Positions 43,267-52,520 of a stretch of 64,000 nucleotides of DNA are shown one piece after another; positions within the stretch are counted from its first letter, which is position 1, and each line of letters opens with the position of its first letter. The notes beneath the pieces are model-generated. The model was not told the origin of the DNA. It did no database searches and saw only the letters and a program-made list of their open reading frames with translations. The stretch spans positions 2,108,001 to 2,172,000 of the forward strand of contig NZ_CP118270.1 of NCBI RefSeq assembly GCF_028771845.1, in the 5' to 3' direction. Source of the DNA: Paenibacillus marchantiae (GTDB lineage: Bacteria > Bacillota > Bacilli > Paenibacillales > Paenibacillaceae). The translations under genes were made by a program, and so were the position numbers.

Positions 43267-45720
43267 ATGATGACATTCAGAAAATGGATCTCGGTGATAT
43301 TAGCGTTCCTAATAGTAGGAATGCTGGTTCCGCAGTATGCAATAGCCGAGTCGTCCGCATGGGAACTTCGAAGTCCTCTGCCGACGTCTCAGACGATGAA
43401 CACGGTGGCCTATGGAAATAACATCTTCGTGGCAGTGGGCGAGTATGGAACGATTGTTACTTCCACAGACGGTGTAAGCTGGGCGAGTCCCAAGAGCAAT
43501 ACGTTATTCACTTTGTATAGCGTTGTATATGGCAATGGGAGATTTGTGGCAGTGGGAAGCAGTGGAACGGTTCTCACCTCAACCGATGGAGTGACCTGGC
43601 AAAGTCAAAAGGTGGGGAATACCAATATGTTGAGTGTTACTTTTGGTGCCGGCAAATTTGTGGCAGTAGGAGAAGCGGGATTAATACTGCTGTCAAGTGA
43701 TGGTTCCACCTGGGTTAGCCAAACCAGTAGCGCAACGGGCTATCTCTGGGACGTAACCTATGGTGGAAACTGGTTTGTTGCTGTTGGTTTATCTGGTACG
43801 AGGATTGTCTCGAAAGATGGAGTGTCCTGGAAGGCGTACAACAGCACCAATGGAGATTCATATATCGGCGTGACTTATGGGAACAACCGCTTCGTGGCAG
43901 TTGATAACCAGGGAGCTATCGTATATTCGCAATCTATCTCGGATTCATCATGGACCTGGGCAATAGGCAAAAATAAAGGTAGTTCCGCTTCAGAGGGCTT
44001 TTCTGATGTCAGCTATGGCAACGGAAAGTTCGTGGCGGTAGGACATGGTGGTAAGGTGTACACTTCTTCCGATTCAGCCAGTAGCTGGCAAGTGCAGACT
44101 AGCGGCACGGGCAATAATCTTAACGGTGTTGTCTATGGCAGCAACAAATTTGTGGCAGTGGGCATTCGGGGAGCCCTCTTTAGCTCGGCAGATGGGACGA
44201 TATGGACGAATCGGCTTCAAGGCTCCAGGCAAGCCATCAGAGAAATTAGTTTCATTAATAACCATTTTGTAGCGGTCGGTCCTTACGGAGAGTTGTTTTC
44301 CTCTACAGACGGTACATTCTGGGACAGAAAATTGATCGACTCCTCCGTTGGTTTAACAAATATCGAGTATGGTAATGACACTTACGTAGGGGTGGGGTTT
44401 AATGGGGCACTCCTTACTTCGACGGACGGAACAGTCTGGGCAAACAGGGCGTCAACCTGGACAGATGCTATATATGGCTTGAGTTATGGGGCTGGGAAGT
44501 TTGTAGCGACAGGTAATGCCGGTAAAGTTTGGACTTCGGCTGACGGAGTAATCTGGGCCTCCATTACGAGTCCTACATCGAATACGCTAAATGATACGAT
44601 ATACGCACATGATCGGTTTGTGGCGGTGGGGGTGGGAGGAACGATTATAACTTCGCCTGACGGGGAGAACTGGACGCTCCAAACGAGCGGTTCCCAGGTG
44701 AATCTGAAAAAATTAAGCTACGGAAGTGGAAAGTTTGTGGCAGTTGGTGAGTCCGGGACAATCCTGACTTCTGTCAACGGAATGGATTGGGTCGTGCAAG
44801 CAAGCGGGACAGCGAACACGCTTAATGGCGTGGGTTACGGCAATGGAACTTTTATAGCGGCAGGAAAAAGTGGGTTACTCTTAACATCAACGAATGGTAC
44901 GAATTGGACAACTCAAGCGAGCGACAGGCAGGAAGAGCTTAACAGTGTAGGCTATGGTAACAATACCTTTGTGGTGGTTGGGCAAGATGGCATTATATTA
45001 AAGAAAATAGTGGAAGCAAACAGCATGATCAATCCGTTGGAGGAAAACTTCGACAAAAATACTACATCAGCGGGTTATGTCAATGTGAATGTTACGCTGA
45101 CGTTGAACGGAAACATGTTAACCGGTATTGATAATCAGGCATCCTTATTGACTGCAGGCGAGGACTACACAGTTAGCGGTAATATAGTTACCATCAAAAA
45201 GGCGTATCTAGCGACACAAGTAGTAGGGACGACAAGTCTGAATTTCACGTTCAGCGCAGGAACATCCCAGACGCTGGACATTTCAATTCGTGATACGACA
45301 CCGCAAGTTGCTACTGTCAGCTACGGATCAGGCGCTCATGGCACGATCAGCGGAACGAGTGAACAGGTGACAATTGGTGGGCATCCGGTGGCAGTTCCAA
45401 CAGTGACGCCTGCAAGCGGCTACCGATTTGCAGGATGGAGCAGTGACGGTGGAGTTACGAAGTTCAGCAGTCAGCAGGTAGCGGCTACTAAGATAACTGC
45501 GGATGTTACCTACACGGCGCATTACACGTCGTTTGTCATGGGTGACGCGGATGGGGATGGTGTAGTTACGCCTGCTGATGCGCTGTTGTTGACAATGCAT
45601 ATTAAGGGCAAGATCACGCTGACGCCGGAGCAGTTGCAAGCGCTCGATATGAATGGCGACGGACAATGGGACGAAGCGGATATAAAAGCGATTCTCGCCA
45701 TTGCCGCAGGAAAGGGCTGA
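43267..45720 (+). CDS. Secreted propeller-repeat protein with X2 module and C-terminal dockerin
   Basis: After a signal peptide (about residues 1-27) come 14 repeats of about 40 residues (about 46-580) with the recurring motif FVAVG-xxG-xxxTSxDGxxW, consistent with two seven-bladed propellers. They are followed by an X2-like Ig module (about 581-675), a bacterial repeat of the InlB/Listeria-Bacteroides type (RFAGWSSDGG, about 682-754), and a dockerin (about 757-817) with two EF-hand-like loops, DADGDGVVTPAD and DMNGDGQWDEAD. Dockerins bind cohesins, and the next gene encodes an SLH-anchored cohesin protein, so this one is probably displayed on the cell surface. No catalytic domain was recognised. 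ATG 43267 is preferred over GTG 43255, with a G-rich SD (GGGGGAGTGA) about 8 nt upstream. Confidence 0.85.
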   Translation: MMTFRKWISVILAFLIVGMLVPQYAIAESSAWELRSPLPTSQTMNTVAYGNNIFVAVGEYGTIVTSTDGVSWASPKSNTLFTLYSVVYGNGRFVAVGSSGTVLTSTDGVTWQSQKVGNTNMLSVTFGAGKFVAVGEAGLILLSSDGSTWVSQTSSATGYLWDVTYGGNWFVAVGLSGTRIVSKDGVSWKAYNSTNGDSYIGVTYGNNRFVAVDNQGAIVYSQSISDSSWTWAIGKNKGSSASEGFSDVSYGNGKFVAVGHGGKVYTSSDSASSWQVQTSGTGNNLNGVVYGSNKFVAVGIRGALFSSADGTIWTNRLQGSRQAIREISFINNHFVAVGPYGELFSSTDGTFWDRKLIDSSVGLTNIEYGNDTYVGVGFNGALLTSTDGTVWANRASTWTDAIYGLSYGAGKFVATGNAGKVWTSADGVIWASITSPTSNTLNDTIYAHDRFVAVGVGGTIITSPDGENWTLQTSGSQVNLKKLSYGSGKFVAVGESGTILTSVNGMDWVVQASGTANTLNGVGYGNGTFIAAGKSGLLLTSTNGTNWTTQASDRQEELNSVGYGNNTFVVVGQDGIILKKIVEANSMINPLEENFDKNTTSAGYVNVNVTLTLNGNMLTGIDNQASLLTAGEDYTVSGNIVTIKKAYLATQVVGTTSLNFTFSAGTSQTLDISIRDTTPQVATVSYGSGAHGTISGTSEQVTIGGHPVAVPTVTPASGYRFAGWSSDGGVTKFSSQQVAATKITADVTYTAHYTSFVMGDADGDGVVTPADALLLTMHIKGKITLTPEQLQALDMNGDGQWDEADIKAILAIAAGKG

Positions 45721-45724
45721 TTTT

Positions 45725-48637
45725 ATGCTTTGGAAGAGATTAATATCGATTTTACTGACGGTTAGTATGATCTTGCCTTTTGGTACGTTTGTCAGCGCTG
45801 GTGCACCAGCTTCTAACTCGATGAAGGTGAGTGGTGGTGAAGGCTACCCTGGAGATACCGTTGACGTGGAGGTATACCTGATACCGAATCTTATCATCAA
45901 CGAATACGATATTTCGATTGGTTTTGACACTTCTTCGTTGGAACTTGTGACTGGAAATGAAATTACGAATAATCTAGGTGTGAGTTCAAATGGAGATAGC
46001 TTCAATTCGGATTTCTCCAGTGATGGGACTATCAATGTACAAGCTGATCTGGTGAACTACTCGATTTTTGATGAAGCGAAGGTATTCACTCTTCATTTCA
46101 AGATCAAGGATACCGCACAGCCTGGGGAACTGACGCTGAGTGTACCTACGCACAATCTCTATGAAGGGGGGACACTTTCGTCGACAACGGTTGAAATGGG
46201 CAAAATTCAGGTTAATGCTGTAAAGCATACTGTGGCGTTTGATGCACAGGGAGGTAGCGCCGTTGGCAGCATTACAGATGTAAGCAGCGGCACAACGATC
46301 AGTGAGCCGCCAGCGCCGACAAAGGCCGGTTATACCTTCGCAGGCTGGTTCAAGGAGGAAGCAGGCACGAATGTCTGGAACTTCGCAACAGATAGGGTAA
46401 CGTCCGATGTGACGCTATACGCAACATGGACGGCTGTTCAGTTGGCACAATATACCGTTACGTTCGATTCAAAGGGAGGCAGCGTTATTGACAGCACTGC
46501 CAATGTGAGTAGTGGAACGACGATTAGCGAACCGCCAGCGCCGACGAAGGCCGGTTATACCTTTGCAGGCTGGTTCAAAGAAGAAGCAGGCACAAATTCC
46601 TGGAACTTCGAAACGGATATGGTAACGTCCGATGTGATGCTATACGCAACATGGAAGCGTCATGCAGCAGAGATTCAGATCGGCTCGGTGAGCGGAACGC
46701 CCGGAACTACGGTAAAAGTACCTGTCTCCGTAGCCAACTCAACATATGGAATCGGAGCCTATGGAATACAAATTGATTTTGATACAGAAGCGTTGGAAGT
46801 AACGAAGATTGAAGGGGAAACGGGCAATAACTTCGACTCCAACTTCGATAACGTAGCAGGTTGGTTGAAAGCGATGTGGGCAGACAGCGATGCAGGTGAC
46901 ACACCGATTGCATCGGGAGAAAAACTGTTCACCGTCAGCTTCAAGATCAAAAGTGGAGCAACAACAGGGAGCAAGAAATTAACAGTAGAAACGGAAGAAT
47001 TGAGCCATTTCTCCATAGCTAACTCGTTCGCGGTTGGAATGGAAAAAACACTGATGCCTGGTAAGGTTACGGTTAATGATGGACCGGTGCAATACACAGT
47101 GACGTATGATTCGCAGGGAGGTAGCACAGTTCCTGGGCTTACCCAGGTGAACAGTGGCACCACGATAAGTGCTCCGACAGAACCAACAAAGGTTGGCTTT
47201 ATGTTTGCGGGATGGTATAAGGAAGTAGCGGTAACGAATGTGTGGAACTTCGCAACGGATAAAGTAATATCTGATGTGACGTTATACGCAAAGTGGACGA
47301 GTAGTACTTCCAACAATTCAAATAACTCTGGTGCGCCTTCAACAAACTCAAGCACAACAACAGTTGAGAAACCTGCTGGTCTGCAAATCATCGTCGATGG
47401 TGTCTTGAAAGATCAGATTGCGACAGGTTCCCTCACTAAAGAGAACGGTAAGACTGTACTGAGGGTCACAGTCGATCAAGCCAAACTGGTTGATCAGCTG
47501 AAGCAAGCAGCAGACAAGTCCACCGTAGTCATTCCCGTGACTACTAATGTGGAAAAGGTATCGGTGGTATTGACTGGCGATGCTGTGAAGAGCATGGAAA
47601 CCAAGCAAGCCGTTTTGGAGGTTCAAACGCCAGGCGGAATCTACAAACTTCCTGCAGGGCAAATAGCCATCGACAAGATTTCCTCGACACTTGGGATACA
47701 GGTCAAACTGTCCGACATTGTCGTTCGTGTAGAGATTGCCAAGAGTGATGAGGCTACGGTCCTTCTTGCAGAGAAGGCAGCTGTTCAAGGAAACTATGCT
47801 GTTGTAGCTCCACCAGTCACTTTTAATGTAACGGCTTCCTACAATGGCAAAACGGTAAACGTAGAACAATTCAGCAGTTATGTGGAACGAGAAATTCCAC
47901 TTCCCGCAGGTCTTAATCCAAGCAGGGTGACAACGGCTACGGTGCTCAATCCAGACGGCAGTGTTCGTCATGTGCCTACGTTCATCACGACTAGAGAAGG
48001 GAAATATTATGCGGTCGTGAACAGCCTTACCAATAGCGACTACTCGCTGATTTGGCATCCAAAGACATTCGCGGATGTAGAAGGTCATTGGTCGAAACAG
48101 GCTGTAAACGATATGGCTTCACGAATGATCATCAAGGGGATAGATGAGAATCATTACAATCCGAATGCGGTCATTACACGGGCGGAATTCGCAGCGATTA
48201 TGGTGCGCGCGCTGGGATTGGCCGACAATGGAAGCCAAACCACATTCATAGATGTGAAGTCCAGCGAATGGTATGCAGGAGCTGTTGCGAAGGCTGTGGA
48301 ATACGGTTTGATCGAAGGCTACCAGAACCAGACATTTGCGCCTGCTCAGACGATTAGTCGTCAGGAAGCATTGGTGATTATGTCCCGGGCAATGAAACTC
48401 ACATCGATTGAAACGGAAGGGGCAGATGTGGAGTCTGTGCTATCTCCGTTTGCAGATCAGACGGCGATTTCTTCTTGGGCCAAGTCGGCAGTAGCCTCAG
48501 CTGTGAATAACGGACTTGTGGAGGGCTCAGAAGAAGGTTTGATGCCGACAGGCAAGCTTACTCGGGCCGAAACTGCGGCGATTGTTCAGAGACTTTTGAT
48601 CAAGGCCAAGTTGATCAATAACGGCGATTCTATCTAA
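45725..48637 (+). CDS. SLH-anchored scaffold with two cohesin-like modules and B-repeats
   Basis: The 970-residue protein begins with a signal peptide. Modules in order: cohesin-like domain 1 (about 33-160; SGGEGYPGDTVDVEVYL, FDTSSLELV), two InlB-type B-repeats (about 167-235 and 243-310; KAGYTFAGWFKEE), cohesin-like domain 2 (about 316-452; SVSGTPGTTVKVPVSV, IDFDTEALEV), a third B-repeat (about 457-523), a Ser/Asn-rich linker, a beta-rich region (545-780), and three SLH domains at the end with ITRAE, ISRQE and LTRAE motifs that bind pyruvylated wall polymer. It is thus a wall-bound receptor for dockerin proteins. It begins 4 nt after the dockerin gene stop, with SD AGGAAAGGG, so both are co-translated in one operon. 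Confidence 0.86.
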   Translation: MLWKRLISILLTVSMILPFGTFVSAGAPASNSMKVSGGEGYPGDTVDVEVYLIPNLIINEYDISIGFDTSSLELVTGNEITNNLGVSSNGDSFNSDFSSDGTINVQADLVNYSIFDEAKVFTLHFKIKDTAQPGELTLSVPTHNLYEGGTLSSTTVEMGKIQVNAVKHTVAFDAQGGSAVGSITDVSSGTTISEPPAPTKAGYTFAGWFKEEAGTNVWNFATDRVTSDVTLYATWTAVQLAQYTVTFDSKGGSVIDSTANVSSGTTISEPPAPTKAGYTFAGWFKEEAGTNSWNFETDMVTSDVMLYATWKRHAAEIQIGSVSGTPGTTVKVPVSVANSTYGIGAYGIQIDFDTEALEVTKIEGETGNNFDSNFDNVAGWLKAMWADSDAGDTPIASGEKLFTVSFKIKSGATTGSKKLTVETEELSHFSIANSFAVGMEKTLMPGKVTVNDGPVQYTVTYDSQGGSTVPGLTQVNSGTTISAPTEPTKVGFMFAGWYKEVAVTNVWNFATDKVISDVTLYAKWTSSTSNNSNNSGAPSTNSSTTTVEKPAGLQIIVDGVLKDQIATGSLTKENGKTVLRVTVDQAKLVDQLKQAADKSTVVIPVTTNVEKVSVVLTGDAVKSMETKQAVLEVQTPGGIYKLPAGQIAIDKISSTLGIQVKLSDIVVRVEIAKSDEATVLLAEKAAVQGNYAVVAPPVTFNVTASYNGKTVNVEQFSSYVEREIPLPAGLNPSRVTTATVLNPDGSVRHVPTFITTREGKYYAVVNSLTNSDYSLIWHPKTFADVEGHWSKQAVNDMASRMIIKGIDENHYNPNAVITRAEFAAIMVRALGLADNGSQTTFIDVKSSEWYAGAVAKAVEYGLIEGYQNQTFAPAQTISRQEALVIMSRAMKLTSIETEGADVESVLSPFADQTAISSWAKSAVASAVNNGLVEGSEEGLMPTGKLTRAETAAIVQRLLIKAKLINNGDSI
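46226..46658 (+). repeat. Tandem B-repeat DNA, 225-bp period
   Basis: Copies at about 46226-46433 and 46451-46658 encode adjacent B-repeats and are near-identical over long stretches (for example the CCAGCGCCGAC-AAGGCCGGTT region). The preserved DNA identity points to a recent in-frame duplication inside the gene. A third copy, more diverged, lies near 47085-47295. Confidence 0.7.
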
Positions 48638-48662
48638 AGTTAATCGAAAAAATTAAGACAGT

Positions 48663-48712
48663 TCAAAACCAGCCTCTTTTCCGATTAAGGTGGAAGTGAG
48701 AGCTGGTTTTGT
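48663..48712 (+). terminator. Probable terminator after the cohesin/SLH gene
   Basis: AAAACCAGC (48665-48673) pairs with GCTGGTTTT (48702-48710), stem extended by CTCT/AGAG with one bulge. The T tract is interrupted. Confidence 0.55.
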
Positions 48713-48935
48713 CTGTTTATCGATGAATGGCATTCTGATTAGGAAAGGGACAAAGCATTAGACTCGGAGAAGGCCGTTATCTGGAAATCATCTTCCTGTG
48801 GGTGACCCGATATTTTCTTGCCTAATTCGACAACTTCATATACTATTTTCACATTACATAGTGCTTCAAGCATGTAGTTTTTGGGTAGTCGTAGTCGAAA
48901 AGGCTTACATACAGGTGTGAGAGGAAGAGGATTGG

Positions 48936-50690
48936 ATGGTCGTTTTTTTCAAGAAACGTTTGGTTGTTCGCATTGTTGCCATTGTTACATTGGTCATTGT
49001 GATTATATCTGCGGGAAGCATGCTGCTTCAGCTGGCGAATATGAAGCTAGCCGCGCAGGAGGCCATATCGAGTTATAATATTCAAATTGCCGAGAGTTAT
49101 GTGAAACAGCTGGATGCAGAGCCGTATGTGGAATTTGCCAAAGATCCCAAGGAAAATGACGCATTCTTGAAGATTTGTAATGAGCTGGATGATTTTCGTG
49201 TGAGCATCGGTGCGATGTATGTGTATTTTGTAAAAATAGATGATACAGGCACACCTCTCATTATGGTGGACGGCATGAAAGATGCAGATAAAGCATCACC
49301 GATCAATGAAGTGACGGATATCCCAGGTGATGCAGTCCAAAAGCTCCTGCAAGGGAAAACAGCCAGTTCCCCTATCATTCATAATGAGGAGTATGGTGAA
49401 TATATTTCCTCATACGCTCCGATTTTGGACAGTAATGGAGCTTTGACAGGTGTGATTGGAATTGATACGGCTGTGTCGGTCATTGGAAGTATTGAGTCAG
49501 ATATTATGAAATCCAGCATTCCGCTGTATGCCCTGTTATTATTCATTACGCTTGCAGGCATCGCGGTTGTATTGTGGTTCATCGTAAGAGGCCTGCGACC
49601 GCTGAAACCGTTGAAGGCAAGCGTCGAACAAATGGCGCAAGGTGAGCTGGCGGAAGCTAACCGAATCCTGACAGCCTATCGGCTGCAGAGTGAGGATGAG
49701 ATTGGCAGCACATTCAAGGCGATGATTCATATGTCTGGGGACTTAAATAAAATGATCGGCGACATGGTCGAGGGTGTTTCGGTAACCACTGATATTCTCG
49801 CGGAATCAACGGAGCAATTCAATCGTGATGCAGAAGACATGCTTGAGATGAATAAGAGCGTTGACCAGTCCGTGCAGCAGATCAGACAGGGAGCACATAC
49901 CCAGAAGCAAGGTGCTAGCGACAGCGCTAATGCGATGGAAGAGATCGCAAAAGGCATTACCGATATTTCAGAGTCCTCTACAGCCGTGTCCGACGCTGCA
50001 ACAACTGCACTTGCTACGGCACAATCAGGTAAGCAGAGCATGACGCAAATGAAGAAACAGATGGAGAGCATTTCGGCTGTATCTGCTGAAGTTGTAGCCA
50101 TGGTCCAAGTGCTTAACAACTTCTCGCAGCAAATCGGTGGTGCGCTTCATACGGTGCGGGATTTTGCGAGTCAGACCAAGCTGCTGGCGCTGAATGCTTC
50201 AATTGAAGCCGCTCATGCAGGGGAGCATGGGAAGGGATTTGCCGTTGTAGCGGATGAAGTACGAAAATTGGCGGAGGCTTCAAGCACATCTGTGCAGACG
50301 ATATCCGATTTGTTGCTCGGTATTCAGAAGGAGTCCCAGCATATCGGATCACAGATGGATGTTACCTCGCAAGAGATCGGCCAGGGGGTGACGAGCACAG
50401 CAGAAGCAGAGCTTGCCTTCACGCATATGGTTGAGGCGTTTCGTGTGGTGACACGCCGTATCCAGGAGGTTTCCGCAGCAGCGGAAGAGATATCGGCGGG
50501 TTCCGAGGAAGCGGCAGCATCGGTCAACACCATCTCGCAAATTTCATCCGGCGTTTCAGATCATTCAGATGACATTTATCGCTTAACAGGGGAGCAGTCG
50601 AGCATGTTCCAGAAGGTGGCACAAACGTCCACGCTGCTGAGGCAGCAAACGATTGAGATGAGCGAAGCTGTAAGAAAAGTAAAGGTATGA
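48936..50690 (+). CDS. Methyl-accepting chemotaxis protein with Cache-type sensor
   Basis: The 584-residue chemoreceptor has a first transmembrane helix (about 8-30), an extracytoplasmic Cache-like domain (about 35-190; [27 protein letters not shown] and [18 protein letters not shown]), a second transmembrane helix (about 192-215), HAMP (about 215-270) and a long cytoplasmic signalling coiled coil with the hairpin tip [34 protein letters not shown]. It reports ligands to CheA/CheW. AGGAAGAGG precedes the ATG by 5-6 nt. It follows the surface-protein operon but is separated by a terminator; a functional link, such as sensing polysaccharide products, is speculative. Confidence 0.94.
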   Translation: MVVFFKKRLVVRIVAIVTLVIVIISAGSMLLQLANMKLAAQEAISSYNIQIAESYVKQLDAEPYVEFAKDPKENDAFLKICNELDDFRVSIGAMYVYFVKIDDTGTPLIMVDGMKDADKASPINEVTDIPGDAVQKLLQGKTASSPIIHNEEYGEYISSYAPILDSNGALTGVIGIDTAVSVIGSIESDIMKSSIPLYALLLFITLAGIAVVLWFIVRGLRPLKPLKASVEQMAQGELAEANRILTAYRLQSEDEIGSTFKAMIHMSGDLNKMIGDMVEGVSVTTDILAESTEQFNRDAEDMLEMNKSVDQSVQQIRQGAHTQKQGASDSANAMEEIAKGITDISESSTAVSDAATTALATAQSGKQSMTQMKKQMESISAVSAEVVAMVQVLNNFSQQIGGALHTVRDFASQTKLLALNASIEAAHAGEHGKGFAVVADEVRKLAEASSTSVQTISDLLLGIQKESQHIGSQMDVTSQEIGQGVTSTAEAELAFTHMVEAFRVVTRRIQEVSAAAEEISAGSEEAAASVNTISQISSGVSDHSDDIYRLTGEQSSMFQKVAQTSTLLRQQTIEMSEAVRKVKV

Positions 50691-50799
50691 CCGACAAGAG
50701 CCATGCAAAAATTCTGTTGGAAATCGGCTGTTAATAGTGTGGAAAATGGAGCGAATAGCATTTGCTGCTCGATTCCAATTCTTTAGATTAGAATAACGC

Positions 50800-50850
50800 T
50801 AAAAAGGGATACCCTCGGTCGTATTAATGACTTATGGGCAACCCTTTTTG
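50800..50850. terminator. Bidirectional terminator between the MCP and GNAT genes
   Basis: AAAAAGGG (50801-50808) pairs with CCCTTTTT (50842-50849) across a long loop, giving A/T tracts on both flanks of two convergent genes. Confidence 0.6.
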
Positions 50851-50881
50851 TGTTATCCACGCTTATTACCATTTGCGAGAA

Positions 50882-51391
50882 TTATGAATCATAACGGTAG
50901 CAAATTGCTTTGCCTCCACCACTCTCGGAACTGAATTCCGGGTCTTCTACAAAACCGAAACGTTCGTATAATCGGATCGCGTTGACCATCTGGCCGCCCG
51001 TATATAAATACACCGTATTTTTGCCCATGTCTTTGGCAGATTCAACACATTGTTGAAGCAGTTCTCTGGCAATGCCGTGACCTCTCCATTTGGGATCAAC
51101 ACCCAACAGTCGAATAAACGGATAATCAATAGGCAACTCGAAGTTCGGGTAAGCCTTATGCGCTGTCTCAAACAATTGCACCGTTCCGACAATCTGATTA
51201 TCAATTTTGGCAATCCATAATTGCTTGATATAAGGATTGCTCGGCGATTCCCGAATGTCCTTCAAATAATGTTCCCATTGTTCCTGTGTTTGGAACGTGT
51301 CCCGGTACTCGGAGTAACTTTCAATGAGAATATGTACAATTTCTTCATGGTCAGCTTCTGTAGCGGGATGAATCTTTACTGCCGTTGTCAT
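50882..51391 (-). CDS. GNAT-family acetyltransferase
   Basis: The 169-residue protein has a GNAT core: KIHPATEADHEEIVHILIESYSEY, IDNQIVGTVQLFE, IRLLGVDPKWRGHGIARELLQQCVESA with the CoA loop (KWRGHGIA) and NAIRLYERFGFVEDPEF. Substrate unknown. ATG 51391 is preferred to an earlier in-frame start because AAGGAG lies just upstream on the minus strand. It stands alone, convergent with the chemoreceptor gene across a bidirectional terminator. Confidence 0.9.
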   Translation of the reverse strand: MTTAVKIHPATEADHEEIVHILIESYSEYRDTFQTQEQWEHYLKDIRESPSNPYIKQLWIAKIDNQIVGTVQLFETAHKAYPNFELPIDYPFIRLLGVDPKWRGHGIARELLQQCVESAKDMGKNTVYLYTGGQMVNAIRLYERFGFVEDPEFSSESGGGKAICYRYDS

Positions 51392-51558
51392 CTCAAGTTC
51401 TCCTTCTGATCTTGGTTTGATAAGAGATATAGTTGACTTGAATTGTATCACACCCAATGGTACTGGATTAATTCAAATTTTCTATATATGACTCATGAAA
51501 TTCTATGAGTTGGTATAATCCGCACAAGCACATCCAAGGTTCGCACGTATAAGGTTCA

Positions 51559-52326
51559 TTATAGGCGATTGAGCTGTGTGGAATACAAATTATTGCGATA
51601 TTCGGTGGGTGTATTGCCTTCGTATTGTTTGAACATGCGCAGGAAAAGTTTGTAATCCGAAAAACCGCATTGCCCCGCAATTTCTTTCACACTGGCATTG
51701 GTATTGAGCAGCATCTGCTTGGCCCGGCGAATCCGTTCCGTGAGGATATAGGTTTTGAGCCCAATGCCTTTCTCACGTTTTACCATTTTGGAGATATAGT
51801 CCTTGTTAAAATTAAAAGTCTCGGCAATCTTACCAACCGTAATGTCGGTATGCAGATGAATATCCACCCACTTGCAGATGTGGTCAACGATCGCATTGTG
51901 CGGTCGATAACCCGCCTGTGTATTGCGTTCCAGTTCTTTGAGCAGCAGCAGCAATGCCGCGTCTGCTTCTTCCGGTGAGAACGATGAACTATGCAGCAAT
52001 TGCTTGAACAGCTGATTGGCGGTGGACGGAACCTGAATAGTCGCATGGGTGGGATACTGGTCGAACTCTTTCTCAATCGAATCATAATGAACCCAGTAGA
52101 AGCTGACGGGAGCATCGCTAACCTGATAGCCGTAATGGGTGCGTCCAGCTCTCAGAAACAGCAGATCATTTGCACGAATCACGAACTGCTCGTCCTCCTC
52201 CGCAATGTACATCTCGCCTTCCAACATCAAAATGACCTCGTGAACAGGCATGCTGCGCTTCATGTGGCTCCAATTACCTTCGGTTATGAACTTGCCGCAC
52301 AGGTAATGTTCCAATGGCTTTTGCAT
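51559..52326 (-). CDS. AraC-family regulator, likely controls the arabinofuranosidase gene
   Basis: The 255-residue regulator has an N-terminal cupin-like effector domain (about 10-140; VHEVILMLEGEMYIAEEDEQFVIRANDLLFLRAGRTHYGY) and a C-terminal AraC helix-turn-helix pair (about 155-250; TVGKIAETFNFNKDYISKMVKREKGIGLKTYI, then NASVKEIAGQCGFSDYKLFLRMFKQYEGNTPTEYR). It is divergent from the GH127 gene with 194 bp between them, the usual layout for a local sugar-responsive activator. ATG 52326 has AAGGTGGAG upstream on the minus strand; a longer frame upstream lacks an SD. Confidence 0.91.
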   Translation of the reverse strand: MQKPLEHYLCGKFITEGNWSHMKRSMPVHEVILMLEGEMYIAEEDEQFVIRANDLLFLRAGRTHYGYQVSDAPVSFYWVHYDSIEKEFDQYPTHATIQVPSTANQLFKQLLHSSSFSPEEADAALLLLLKELERNTQAGYRPHNAIVDHICKWVDIHLHTDITVGKIAETFNFNKDYISKMVKREKGIGLKTYILTERIRRAKQMLLNTNASVKEIAGQCGFSDYKLFLRMFKQYEGNTPTEYRNNLYSTQLNRL

Positions 52327-52441
52327 AGGACGGATTTCTCCACCTTTTCTTGGATTATGAGTCTGATGTAGTTGTATTTTATTTGATAATATGAGGATAT
52401 TCAAGGCCTGTATGAAGAAAGTTCGTAAGGGACACATGAAT

Positions 52442-52470
52442 TTCAACACGGATTTTACCCTTTGTACAAT
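52442..52470 (+). promoter_or_regulatory. Promoter of the GH127 gene
   Basis: TTCAAC (52442-52447), a 17-bp spacer and TACAAT (52465-52470), about 50 nt upstream of the ATG. The weak -35 box suits activator control. Confidence 0.5.
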
Positions 52471-52520
52471 TATATAAGTACTTCTAAATATCCACTACAT
52501 ACCGAGGAGGAGCTAGTAGA

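Noticed and set aside
43396-45010. Repetitive DNA as a CRISPR-like or satellite array
   Set aside because: The periodicity is at protein level, with diverged DNA encoding propeller repeats in one long reading frame.
47348-48088. 246-codon minus-strand frame inside the cohesin/SLH gene
   Set aside because: Antisense to a well-supported modular protein; it shows no domain or SD.
48751-48780. Possible sigma-D (flagellar) promoter before the chemoreceptor: CAAA and GCCGTTAT
   Set aside because: The spacer is 18 nt instead of about 15 and both boxes deviate from consensus.
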